Assembly: GCA_963730165.1 (NCBI GenBank)
Contig: CAVSQS010000005.1
Coordinates: forward strand, 124,001-188,000
Direction: 5' to 3'
DNA from: DASSQJ01 sp963730165
Lineage (GTDB): Bacteria > Actinomycetota > Actinomycetes > Actinomycetales > Dermatophilaceae
DNA: 64,000 nucleotides
In this document: positions 49,162-57,609 of the stretch, in pieces
Layout: each line of letters starts with the position of its first letter
Position numbering within the stretch: the stretch's first letter is position 1
The notes under the pieces: generated by a model
Database searches by the model: none
What the model saw: the letters and a program-made list of their open reading frames with translations, nothing else
What the model was told of the DNA's origin: nothing
Translations under genes and position numbers: made by a program

Positions 49162-50532
49162 TCAGTGGCCCCCGATCGGCGTCGGCGCCGGCAGCCGGTC
49201 CCCGAGGAGGGACACCACCGCCGCGCCGACGCCCGCCCCGACGAGCAGCGGCACGGCCGCCGGGAGCGGGAAGAAGAGCAGCATGATGAGCGCCGAGGCG
49301 AGCGGGCGGCGCAGCAGCACGGTCGTCCCGGCTCCCGCACCGGCGGCGACGGCCGCGGGCGGCGCCCCCGGGACCAGGGCGACGACGAGCGCCCCCGCGG
49401 CCATCCCGAGGAAGGACCCTGGGAAGATCTGGCCGCCGAAGTAGCCGGTCGTCATCGACGTCGCCGTCGCGACGATCTTCAGGGCGATGAGCACGAGCAG
49501 CGTCCCGACGGTCCACGTCCCGAGCCCGTCGATGAGGTCCTGGCCCTCGTGCTCGCCGGAGAAGAGGACGAGCGGTTGGGCGAGCGCGCAGAGGCCGAGG
49601 ACGAGGCCACCCACCGTGGCCCGGGGCACCGGCGGCACCCGGTCGGCCACCCTCCGGGTGGGTGCGATGGTCGCAAGGAGGAGGGCCGCGGCCAGGGCTG
49701 CGGGCACCGCGGCGAGCGCCCCCCAGCCGATCGCGGCGAGCGGGCTCGCCCCGTCGTCGGGAACGGTGTAGCGCAGCCCGCCGCCGTCGGGCAGGACGAG
49801 CAGCATCGCCGCGAGGCCGGTGAGCCCGGCGATGATCCCGGGGCCGACCAGTCGCGGGCTGCGGCTCGTCGACGCGCGGTCCTCGATGGCCAGGGCGGTC
49901 GCACCGAGCGGGCCGCCGAAGAGGCCCGAGAGCGCTCCGGACGCCGAGATGACGACGGCCTCGCTCTCGGTCAGTCGCAGCAGCCGCCCGATGCGCTGGC
50001 CGAAGCCGGTCGCCAGCGCGAGGAGCGGGGCCTCCGGCCCGAGTGACGCGCCCGCGGTGAGGGAGACGATGCCGAGGCCGACCGAGCGGATGATCCACGG
50101 CACGCTCTTCGGGCCCACGGCGCCGGTCCGCGCCGGCGCCTCGGCCGAGGCCTGCCCGAGCGGGTCCGCTGCAGCGCGGGCGGCGCTGCGGCCGGCCTCC
50201 GTGGCCTCCCCCGCGTCGACGGCCGCGTCGACGTCGGCGAGGACGTCGTCGAGGTCGTGCGGGGTGGTGCGGTCGTGCCGGGAGCGCACCACCCCGACGA
50301 GGAGGCCACCCACGGTCGTCGTCACGAGGAGCGCCACGCCGAGCGGGAGCCAGTGGGCCAGCCGTGGGTCGTGACCGTCCCAGACGAGCTCACGCAGCAC
50401 CCGGACGAGCCAGAGGTAGACACCTGCCATGGCACCGACGGGGATGCCGAGCACGGCGGCCAGGGCGTAGGTGCGCCACCCCGGGCCGGAGGGCGCGACC
50501 GGGTCGGCCACGGTGGGGGGCTGCTCGGTCAC
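49162..50532 (-). CDS. ClC-family chloride channel/antiporter-like protein
   Basis: A 456-residue protein with the ClC fold. GASLGPEAPLLALATGFG matches the GREGP selectivity loop with the gating glutamate position kept, and GYFGGQIFPGSFLGMAAG matches the GIFAP loop. The GSGIP loop near the N-terminus is not recognisable; instead, after the second helix there is a hydrophilic insertion of about 55 residues (HDLDDVLADVDAAVDAG and onwards). GTG 50532 was chosen because CAGACT lies 6 nt upstream; GTG 50577 would add 15 residues. It probably transports anions. Confidence 0.8.
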   Translation of the reverse strand: MTEQPPTVADPVAPSGPGWRTYALAAVLGIPVGAMAGVYLWLVRVLRELVWDGHDPRLAHWLPLGVALLVTTTVGGLLVGVVRSRHDRTTPHDLDDVLADVDAAVDAGEATEAGRSAARAAADPLGQASAEAPARTGAVGPKSVPWIIRSVGLGIVSLTAGASLGPEAPLLALATGFGQRIGRLLRLTESEAVVISASGALSGLFGGPLGATALAIEDRASTSRSPRLVGPGIIAGLTGLAAMLLVLPDGGGLRYTVPDDGASPLAAIGWGALAAVPAALAAALLLATIAPTRRVADRVPPVPRATVGGLVLGLCALAQPLVLFSGEHEGQDLIDGLGTWTVGTLLVLIALKIVATATSMTTGYFGGQIFPGSFLGMAAGALVVALVPGAPPAAVAAGAGAGTTVLLRRPLASALIMLLFFPLPAAVPLLVGAGVGAAVVSLLGDRLPAPTPIGGH

Positions 50533-50616
50533 CGGGACAGTCTGGCGAGCCGGAGGCCTGGTCGCATCCGTCGACACGCCGCCCGGGCGCCACCGGGGAC
50601 CCGACCCGCCCCGCCG

Positions 50617-52719
50617 TCACCCGCCCGGCACGACCGCGATGGCGACGCGCGCCCCGCCCAGGTCGGTGCGCACGGGGGGCCGGTCGAGCGCGTGCTCCTC
50701 CTCGGTGAAGCGGACGTCGACCACCTGCCGAGGGGTGAGCCCGAGCCCCTCGACGGCCTCCGGCCCGTCGGCCGCGAGGACGACGAGCCGGTGCCCGCCC
50801 GCAGCGGCCCCCGCCGCCACCTCCCGGACGACCTGCGCGAGCCGCGCGGGGTCGGTCCGCACCGCCCGGGTCGCGACGAACGACGGGACGCCGCACATGC
50901 CGCGGACCACCTGGGGCCACTCGTTCGAGGCGCGGCTGTCGATGCCGAGGACGACGTCGTGCGGGCCGAGCGCGGCACACACCTCCTCGGCGGCCGCGAG
51001 CGAGCCGCGCTCGACACCCACCCCGCGGAAGGGCCAGGTCGCCGCGACGGCGGGTCCGCCGAGGCCGACGAGCACGAGCCCGGCGACGAGCGGGGGCCCC
51101 CACGGCCGACCCCCCGCGCGCAACCGTGCGGCCGTCCACGCCCCGGCGACGCAGACGAGGACGACGACGAGCGGCAGGGCGATGAGGAGGCGGCGGTCGG
51201 CCCACGGGTGGTCGGGGGTGATGCCGGGCCGCACGAGGGTGAGCAGCGTTGAGCCGGCTGCCACGACGAGGGCGGGTCCCCACGCCTCGAGCCGCCCCGC
51301 GCCGAGCGAGCGGAGCAGCCGCCGCACGACGAGGGCGAGGGCCACGAGCGCGACGACGAGGGCCGCCCACCCGACGTACCAGGAGAGCCAGTCGACGGTG
51401 TGCTCGGCGTAGGTGCGTCCGCCGTCGACCGGCAGGCCCTGACGCCGCTGCATCCCGGCCACGTACCGCGCACCGGGGTCGTCCGGGTTCTGGCGGACCG
51501 TCATCCACCACGGACGCGACCACAGGACCAGGCCCGTGAGGACGACGAGCCCGGCGGCGGCGTCGGGAAGCCACCGCACGACGCGAGCGGGTAGGCGACG
51601 CCCGGACCGCCACCCGCGCAGGCCACCCCAGGAGAGCGCGGCGACTGCTGCGGCGAGCACCAGGAGCGGGAGGAGGCTGGCGTGGATGTCGCCGAGGTAG
51701 CGGTAGGACAGCCCCGCGGCGAGCGCCGCGGCGACGGCCGTGGACCCCATGAGGCCCGCCAGTGCCGGACGGACCCAGGGGCGCCCCAGGGCGGCCCCCA
51801 CCGCGAGCAGTGGCAGCAGGAGCAGGGCCTCGCGGGGAGCGTCGACACGGGCCAGGCCGGTCCCGCCGACGAGCACCCCCGCGAGCAGCCCGGCCCAGCG
51901 GGAGCGGCGCTCGTCGTCATCGGCCGCGGCGAGGGTCAGCAGGAGCAGGCCGGCGACGAGCGTGACGAGGGCCAGCTGCTCGGAGTAGGTGGCCCGCGCG
52001 ACGTTGAGCACGGGGAAGAGCACCCCGGTGAGCCCGGCCGCCGCGACCCCCCACCAGCCGCCCGCGACGGTGGCGGCGAGGAGGCCGACGAGGACGAGGA
52101 CCACGGCCATGGCCACGGCCGGCAGCACCTGGGCCACGCGCGGACCCCCGGCCCACACGCCGTAGCCGTAGACGACGGCCGGCGCCAGGAGGAACTGCGG
52201 CTGGATCGCGGGCGCCTCGGGCGTTCCGACCTGGTAGAAGGCCGCGCTGCCGGCGGTGACGTCACCACGCTCGATCGGCCCGGGCCCTCCGATGACCGAG
52301 ACGTCGACGGGCACCACCCGGGTGTGCGTCGCGGCCAGGCTCACCGCGGCCTGCAGGTTGCTCGCGGCGTCGCGCCGCACGAGGACGTGCTCGGAGTGGG
52401 TCGCGCCGGCGTACACCGCTGCCGCCAGCCCCAGGGCGACGAGCACGAGGGCGGGTCCGCGCCCGGTCCGCGCGCCCGGGAGGCCGCGGACGAGCGGCAC
52501 GACCGCCACCGCCGCGAGCGCCGCGACGGGCCACCCGACCCAGGGGCTCCACCAGCCGAGCGCGGCAAGCGCCCCGCCGACGGTCGTGACGCCGACCAGC
52601 CACAGCCCGACGGCGACCGCGGCCCGGGTGAGGACCGGCCCCGCGCCCGGGCCGCCGGCCGGCACGACATCGCCCGTCCCGGGCGTGCTCCCGGGCGGGA
52701 GCACACGCCGACCGCTCAT
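50617..52719 (-). CDS. polytopic membrane protein, GT-C-like
   Basis: A 700-residue protein with about 13 helices and a soluble C-terminal domain from about residue 560. The first large loop contains HVLVRRDAASNLQAAVSLA and GPGPIERGDVTAG. The C-terminal part (EEVCAALGPHDVVLGIDSRA) is an alpha/beta fold. The plan resembles lipid-linked glycosyltransferases. ATG 52719 is chosen: TAGGCT ends 7 nt before it, whereas the upstream in-frame ATG would overlap that box. It is divergent from TIGR03089. Specificity unknown. Confidence 0.7.
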   Translation of the reverse strand: MSGRRVLPPGSTPGTGDVVPAGGPGAGPVLTRAAVAVGLWLVGVTTVGGALAALGWWSPWVGWPVAALAAVAVVPLVRGLPGARTGRGPALVLVALGLAAAVYAGATHSEHVLVRRDAASNLQAAVSLAATHTRVVPVDVSVIGGPGPIERGDVTAGSAAFYQVGTPEAPAIQPQFLLAPAVVYGYGVWAGGPRVAQVLPAVAMAVVLVLVGLLAATVAGGWWGVAAAGLTGVLFPVLNVARATYSEQLALVTLVAGLLLLTLAAADDDERRSRWAGLLAGVLVGGTGLARVDAPREALLLLPLLAVGAALGRPWVRPALAGLMGSTAVAAALAAGLSYRYLGDIHASLLPLLVLAAAVAALSWGGLRGWRSGRRLPARVVRWLPDAAAGLVVLTGLVLWSRPWWMTVRQNPDDPGARYVAGMQRRQGLPVDGGRTYAEHTVDWLSWYVGWAALVVALVALALVVRRLLRSLGAGRLEAWGPALVVAAGSTLLTLVRPGITPDHPWADRRLLIALPLVVVLVCVAGAWTAARLRAGGRPWGPPLVAGLVLVGLGGPAVAATWPFRGVGVERGSLAAAEEVCAALGPHDVVLGIDSRASNEWPQVVRGMCGVPSFVATRAVRTDPARLAQVVREVAAGAAAGGHRLVVLAADGPEAVEGLGLTPRQVVDVRFTEEEHALDRPPVRTDLGGARVAIAVVPGG

Positions 52720-52726
52720 GGCCGAG

Positions 52727-52732
52727 AGCCTA
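52727..52732 (-). promoter_or_regulatory. -10 box TAGGCT, leaderless start of membrane protein
   Basis: TAGGCT on the reverse strand ends 7 nt before ATG 52719. This fixes the start codon. Confidence 0.55.
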
Positions 52733-52766
52733 GTTGCCACCGCCCCGCCTCCTCAGCCACGCTCGG

Positions 52767-52772
52767 TAGGTT
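52767..52772 (+). promoter_or_regulatory. -10 box TAGGTT, leaderless start of TIGR03089 gene
   Basis: TAGGTT ends 6 nt before ATG 52779; no ribosome-binding site. It lies 34 bp from the divergent box. Confidence 0.5.
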
Positions 52773-52778
52773 CGGGGG

Positions 52779-53498
52779 ATGCCGACCCGACCCGCCGGTG
52801 TGACCGGCCTGCTCGCCGACCTCGTCGCCTCCGATCCCGGCCGGCCCCGCGTCACCGTGTACGACGACACGGCCGGGCCGACCCGTGGCGAGCGGGTCGA
52901 GCTCTCCGCGAGAGTCCTCGCCAACTGGGTCGCCAAGGCCGCGAACCTCCTCCAGGACGAGCTGGAGGCCGGGCCCGGCACGGTCGTGCGGCTCGACCTC
53001 CCACCGCACTGGCGCACCCTCTACTGGGCTCTCGCGGTGTGGTCGGTCGGGGCCTGCGTCGAGCTGCCCGGCGCGGAGCCGGCCGGGTCCGCCGACGTCC
53101 TCGTGACGACGGACCCGGCCTCCGGTGGTGAGGCGCGGAGCACCGTCGTCGTCACGCTCGCGGCGCTGGCCCGCTCGGCTGCCGCGCCGGTGCCGGCGGG
53201 CACGGTCGACGAGGCCCGGGAGCTGGCGACGCACGGTGACGTCTTCACGGCGTGGGACGCCCCCGACCCCGACGCCCCGGCGCTGCGCACGCCGGGTGGC
53301 ACGACCTCGTTCGCCGACCTGGTGCCGGCGGGCCGGCCGGGTCGCTGGCACACGGCGACCGACGACCCCGGGCACCTGCTTCAGCTGGCGCTCGACGCGT
53401 GGGCGGCCGACGGCTCGGTCGTGCTCACCCTGGGCATCCCGGAGCCGGGCGCCCTCGACCGCCGGCTGGCGAACGAGGGCGTCACGGCATCGGACTGA
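52779..53498 (+). CDS. TIGR03089 family protein (adenylation-enzyme N-terminal-like fragment)
   Basis: A 239-residue protein that matches TIGR03089, an actinobacterial family resembling only the N-terminal part of AMP-forming acyl-CoA synthetases. It has RVELSARVLANWVAKAANLL and VVRLDLPPHWRTLYWALAVWSVGACVELPG, corresponding to the substrate-entry region of ANL enzymes, but no P-loop or A5/A8 motifs, so it cannot be an active ligase. Function unknown. Convergent with the peptidoglycan-binding protein gene. Confidence 0.85.
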   Translation: MPTRPAGVTGLLADLVASDPGRPRVTVYDDTAGPTRGERVELSARVLANWVAKAANLLQDELEAGPGTVVRLDLPPHWRTLYWALAVWSVGACVELPGAEPAGSADVLVTTDPASGGEARSTVVVTLAALARSAAAPVPAGTVDEARELATHGDVFTAWDAPDPDAPALRTPGGTTSFADLVPAGRPGRWHTATDDPGHLLQLALDAWAADGSVVLTLGIPEPGALDRRLANEGVTASD

Positions 53499-53536
53499 GG
53501 GCGCCGTCGGTGGGTCGTCGGGCGGCCCGGCCGCGG

Positions 53537-55534
53537 TCAGAGCGCGTCGACGGCCCGCCAGGTGAGGTTCGCGACCACGCCGGTCCGCGCGATCCGCGCG
53601 CTCGCCTGGACCTCCTTGACCCTGGCGGCCGTGCTCTCCCCGTAGACGCCGTCCACGGCGAGGCCGAGCGCCTTCTGCAGCGCCTCGACCGCCTCCCCCT
53701 CGGAACCCAGCCGCAGCACGGTGCCCCAGTAGGGCAGGAGCGGGTGGACGTGCAGCTCGAGCGCGTGCCACGTCGCGGTGTCGACGACGCCCGTCGCGGG
53801 GAGGTCGACCGAGGCCTGGAAGGTCGAGACGCGCGCCGCGGTCAGGGGGCCGAAGCTGCCGTCGACCGCGAGCCCGCCGAGACCGCGCTGGAGGACACGC
53901 ACCGCGGTCCCCGTGGAGCCGCGACGCAGGGTGGTCGACATGACGGCGGTGAACTCGGTGCCCCCGCTGGCCGTCACCGCACCCGGCACGGTGCTGGTCG
54001 TCGTGGAGGTCCTCGTGCCCGAGGAGGTGACCGCCCGCGGGGCGGTGGTCGAGGTCGAGGGAGGGGTCTGCTTCGGCGAGGTCGAGGTCGAGGTCGAGGT
54101 CGAGGGAGGAGTCTGCTTCGGCGAGTTCGTGCTCGGCGTCGAGGGCTGCGCCTCGGCGAGCGCCTTCCAGGTCTTGCCGTCGACGGTGCCGGTCACCGCC
54201 AGGTTGTTCGCGGACTGGAACTGCGCGACGCGCCGCTGGGTGAGGGGACCGTAGGCGCCGTCGACCCGCAGGCCGCCGAGTGCCCGCTGGGCGGCCCTGA
54301 CGGCCTCACCCGAGGACCAGAGCCGCAGGACGACCGAGGAGTAGCGGCGCACCGCGCTCTCGGTGACCGTGCCCGAGACCGGCGCCTTGGCCGGGTCCCG
54401 GCCCATCAGGCCGTACCAGACCTGGGGGTCGACGACGCCGGTGGCCTTCAGGCGCTTGCTCGTCTGATACTCCTTCACCCGGGTCTCGGTGCGCGGGCCG
54501 AACTCACCGTCGACGGTCAGTCCGCCGATGGCCTGCTGCAGGACCCTCACCGCCGTCCCCGTGGAGCCTCGCTTGAGGACGACCTGGACGTACTTCTCGA
54601 GCGAGGAGGGCGTGGGAGCGGGCGACGACGAGCCCGAACGGTCCGGGACGAGCCCGAGGTCGACCATCTTCTTCCACGTCGCCTCGTCGGCGGCCTTGGT
54701 CGCCGGCAGGCCGTGCTGGGTCTGCCAGGTCCCCAGCGCGGCCGCCGTCAGCGGTCCGAACTGCCCGTCCGGCTCCGCGCCGACCACCTTCTGGAGAAGC
54801 ACGACGTCCGGGCCGCTCGCGCCCTGGACCAGGTAGGGGTAGCCGGTCGTGGTGACGGGCGGCTCGGGGGGAGTCTCGTCGAGTGGCCCGGTGATGTAGC
54901 TGGCCAGGGCCTTGCCCGTCCACCACGAGGTGCGGGCGTAGGCGCCGTCCCACGTGAACGAGATGTGGATGTGGTCGGTGTGCGGGCTGCTGCCGTAGTA
55001 GGGCTTCCACGCCATCCCCGGGTCCCACGCGTACCACTGCTGCCGGTTCCAGATGATGTAGTTGATGCCGAACCGCCGGGCCATCGCGCCTGGGCGGCCC
55101 TCGCTGTCCTTGGCCGACAGCCACCGGGTCAGGGCGTTCCCCAGGGCCAGCTGGGCGGGGTCGTCGGCGTTGAGCATCCAGTCCAGCGCCCGGCCCTCCC
55201 CGTGCTCGGCCGCGCACTGGCGGAGCGTGCCGTAGGTGTGCTTCCCGTACGTCGCGTTGAGGAGCTTGGCGAACGCGAGGACACCCGGCTGGGTCTCGGT
55301 GAGGCAGCGGTAGCCCTTCTGGTACGGGATGACGACGTCGAGGGCACCCGGCAGCGTCGTCGACGGCTTCGGGTACGGGATCGTCGCCGCCTCCGCGTGC
55401 GCCCCGACGAGCGGGAAGGCGATGACCGACGCCGACAGCGCGCCGGCGGCGCGAACCGCCCGTCGGTCGACGGAGAAGGCACGCGCCATGCGGCGCTCAC
55501 GCCGCGGCGGGACGTGGGGCAGGGACAGGGACAC
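53537..55534 (-). CDS. secreted peptidoglycan-binding protein with M15-like N-terminal domain
   Basis: A 665-residue exported protein. The GTG at 55534 has GAGGAG 8 nt upstream. A signal peptide covers about 1-50 (cut near AHAEA). The N-terminal domain (about 65-205) has EHGEGRALDWML and SPHTDHIHISF, giving a His/Asp/His pattern like M15/VanY-type zinc peptidases (ARB_07466-like). Five PG_binding_1 modules follow, each about 60 residues with QxxxGGLxVDGxFGPxT-like cores; a Ser/Thr/Pro linker separates the third and fourth. It probably cuts or scaffolds peptidoglycan. The 351-bp gap to scoA shows no riboswitch I recognise. Confidence 0.8.
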   Translation of the reverse strand: MSLSLPHVPPRRERRMARAFSVDRRAVRAAGALSASVIAFPLVGAHAEAATIPYPKPSTTLPGALDVVIPYQKGYRCLTETQPGVLAFAKLLNATYGKHTYGTLRQCAAEHGEGRALDWMLNADDPAQLALGNALTRWLSAKDSEGRPGAMARRFGINYIIWNRQQWYAWDPGMAWKPYYGSSPHTDHIHISFTWDGAYARTSWWTGKALASYITGPLDETPPEPPVTTTGYPYLVQGASGPDVVLLQKVVGAEPDGQFGPLTAAALGTWQTQHGLPATKAADEATWKKMVDLGLVPDRSGSSSPAPTPSSLEKYVQVVLKRGSTGTAVRVLQQAIGGLTVDGEFGPRTETRVKEYQTSKRLKATGVVDPQVWYGLMGRDPAKAPVSGTVTESAVRRYSSVVLRLWSSGEAVRAAQRALGGLRVDGAYGPLTQRRVAQFQSANNLAVTGTVDGKTWKALAEAQPSTPSTNSPKQTPPSTSTSTSTSPKQTPPSTSTTAPRAVTSSGTRTSTTTSTVPGAVTASGGTEFTAVMSTTLRRGSTGTAVRVLQRGLGGLAVDGSFGPLTAARVSTFQASVDLPATGVVDTATWHALELHVHPLLPYWGTVLRLGSEGEAVEALQKALGLAVDGVYGESTAARVKEVQASARIARTGVVANLTWRAVDAL

Positions 55535-55872
55535 GAGTGGGCTCCTCGACGGGCGTCCTGGCAGGGGTCAGACGCGCCCGGAACCGCTAGTCACACCAGT
55601 CACACGGACCACCATCGGCACACCGGGCACAACCGTTCTCTCACCCGCCTCGGGCGTCCCGCAAGCCGTTCGCCCGAATTACAACCGTGTACTTCCCCAG
55701 GTTCGACCGAACGGACGACTCCGCAGGTCAGCGGGCATCTACAGACGATTCGCACGGGCCCTCGACGGGTCCGCCGGCCCCGGCGCCGGGCCGACGGACG
55801 CAGGTCGGAACGACACCACCACGGCGCGGGCGTGGTCTCCCGCCCCATGGCGGCGGGCCACCGCTCGAGGGC

Positions 55873-55878
55873 TAGGGT
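55873..55878 (+). promoter_or_regulatory. -10 box TAGGGT, leaderless start of scoA
   Basis: TAGGGT ends 7 nt before ATG 55886; no ribosome-binding site. The rest of the 351-bp gap upstream contains a direct repeat tcacaccagtcacac (55595-55609) and otherwise nothing recognised. Confidence 0.5.
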
Positions 55879-55885
55879 GCGGACC

Positions 55886-56665
55886 ATGGACAAAGTCGTC
55901 GCCACACCTGCCGAGGCCGTGGCCGGGATCTCCGACGGGGCCACCCTCGCCGTCGGTGGTTTCGGGCTCTGCGGCATTCCGTCCGTCCTCATCGAGGAGC
56001 TGCACCGGAGCGGGGTGAAGGACCTCGAGGTCGTCTCGAACAACTGCGGCGTCGACGGCTGGGGCCTCGGCATCCTGCTCGGCTCCCGGCAGATCCGTCG
56101 GATGGTCTCGAGCTACGTCGGCGAGAACAAGGAGTTCGCCCGCCAGTACCTCGAGGGCGAGCTCGAGGTGGAGCTGACGCCGCAGGGCACCCTCGCCGAG
56201 CGGCTGCGTGCCGGCGGCGCCGGCATCCCGGCCTTCTACACGCCGACAGGAGTGGGCTCGCAGGTCGCCGACGGCGGGTTGCCGTGGAGGTACGACCACG
56301 AGGGCAACGTCGCGATCGCCTCCCCGGCCAAGGAGGTCCGCGTCTTCGAGCGCGACGGCGCCGAGCGCGAGTACGTCCTCGAGCACGCGATCGTCGCCGA
56401 CTTCGGACTGGTCCGGGCCTGGAAGGGCGACCGCCACGGCAACCTCGTCTTCAACAAGTCCTCCCGCAACTTCAACCCGCTGTGCGCGATGGCCGGCCGC
56501 GTCACCGTCGCCGAGGTCGAGGAGCTGGTCGAGCCCGGTGAGCTGGACCCCGACGAGGTCCACCTGCCCGGCATCTACGTCCAGCGCGTGCTCCCGCTCA
56601 CGCCGGAGCAGGCCGCCGACAAGCGGATCGAGAAGCGCACCGTCCGCACCACCGAGGAGGCCTGA
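55886..56665 (+). CDS. scoA: succinyl-CoA:3-ketoacid-CoA transferase subunit A
   Basis: A 259-residue family I CoA-transferase alpha subunit, which moves CoA from succinyl-CoA to acetoacetate. Signatures: ATLAVGGFGLCGIPSVLIE (19-37, the glycine-rich CoA-binding region), ELTPQGTLAERLRAGGAGIPAFYT and FNPLCAMAGRVTVAEVEELVEPGEL. One base separates the stop from the scoB start. Overall length and motifs are those of a complete subunit. Confidence 0.92.
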   Translation: MDKVVATPAEAVAGISDGATLAVGGFGLCGIPSVLIEELHRSGVKDLEVVSNNCGVDGWGLGILLGSRQIRRMVSSYVGENKEFARQYLEGELEVELTPQGTLAERLRAGGAGIPAFYTPTGVGSQVADGGLPWRYDHEGNVAIASPAKEVRVFERDGAEREYVLEHAIVADFGLVRAWKGDRHGNLVFNKSSRNFNPLCAMAGRVTVAEVEELVEPGELDPDEVHLPGIYVQRVLPLTPEQAADKRIEKRTVRTTEEA

Positions 56666-56666
56666 G

Positions 56667-57305
56667 ATGCCGCTGACCCGCCAGCAGATGGCCGCCCGGG
56701 CCGCCGCCGAGCTCGAGGACGGCGCCTACGTCAACCTCGGCATCGGCCTGCCGACCCTCGTCCCGAACTACGTCCCCGACGACGTCGAGATCGTCCTGCA
56801 GTCCGAGAACGGCATCCTCGGCGTCGGCGCCTACCCCACCGAGGACAAGGTCGACCCCGACCTCATCAACGCCGGCAAGGAGACCGTCACGGTCCGCAGG
56901 GGCGCCTCCTACTTCGACTCCGCGACCTCCTTCGGGATGATCCGCGGCGGCAAGGTCGACGCCGCCATCCTCGGCGCCATGCAGGTCTCCTCGACCGGCG
57001 ACATCGCGAACTGGATGATCCCCGGGAAGATGGTCAAGGGGATGGGCGGGGCGATGGACCTCGTCCACGGGGCGAAGAAGGTCGTCGTCCTCATGGAGCA
57101 CGTGGCCAAGGACGGCTCGCACAAGATCCTCACCGAGTGCACGCTCCCGCTCACGGGCAAGGGCGTCGTCCAGCGGATCATCACCGACCTCGCCGTCCTG
57201 GACGTCACCGACGACGGCCTCGTCCTGCGCGAGCTGGCCCCCGACGTCACGGAGGAGCAGGTCCGTCAGGCCACCGGCGCCCCCTTCACCGTCGACCTGG
57301 GCTGA
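56667..57305 (+). CDS. scoB: succinyl-CoA:3-ketoacid-CoA transferase subunit B
   Basis: A 212-residue beta subunit. The catalytic glutamate is Glu47 in the SENG motif, preceded by NLGIGLPTLVPNYV. GAMQVSSTGDIANWMIPGKMVKGMGGAMDLVHG is the CoA-transferase core. With scoA it makes the functional heterotetramer of ketone-body utilisation. After the stop, a 304-bp gap holds a palindrome ccgcgacc-ggg-ggtcgcgg (57497-57515) and no gene. Confidence 0.92.
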   Translation: MPLTRQQMAARAAAELEDGAYVNLGIGLPTLVPNYVPDDVEIVLQSENGILGVGAYPTEDKVDPDLINAGKETVTVRRGASYFDSATSFGMIRGGKVDAAILGAMQVSSTGDIANWMIPGKMVKGMGGAMDLVHGAKKVVVLMEHVAKDGSHKILTECTLPLTGKGVVQRIITDLAVLDVTDDGLVLRELAPDVTEEQVRQATGAPFTVDLG

Positions 57306-57496
57306 CTCCCTCGGTCACCTCGGCGGGGCCAACACGGCGTCGATGCCGGGCGTGACGTCGCCTCGTCGTCGCCGCGGGGAGCGCCGGCACCGCGTAGGAC
57401 CCGTCGCCGGACGTGTGACCACCCGACACCTCTGGGTGGGGGGCCTCGGGCAGGTCCGCGCGTGGACCACGGGCCCGGACCCGACGTAGGTCGATG

Positions 57497-57515
57497 CCGC
57501 GACCGGGGGTCGCGG
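57497..57515. terminator. 8-bp stem hairpin in convergent gap
   Basis: ccgcgacc (57497-57504), loop ggg, ggtcgcgg (57508-57515). It lies in the gap between convergent scoB and amidase genes and could end transcription from either side; there is no T-tract. The remainder of the 304-bp gap (57306-57609) contains no other gene or signal I can support. Confidence 0.4.
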
Positions 57516-57609
57516 TCGCGTACCGGTGAAGACAGCAGCGGTGGGGACCCGATCGGTACGGGGGACCCCGGGCGGTGCGAGGACGGAGCGGCGCCGCGGG
57601 TGGGCCGGC

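Noticed and set aside
53252..55885. Long forward open frame ahead of scoA
   Set aside because: Antisense to the peptidoglycan-binding gene; ScoA homology starts at 55886 and a -10 box precedes it.
55535..55885. Cyclic-di-AMP (ydaO) riboswitch before the wall protein
   Set aside because: The conserved GAxxCC/CCGAAxCC blocks are not present on the relevant strand.
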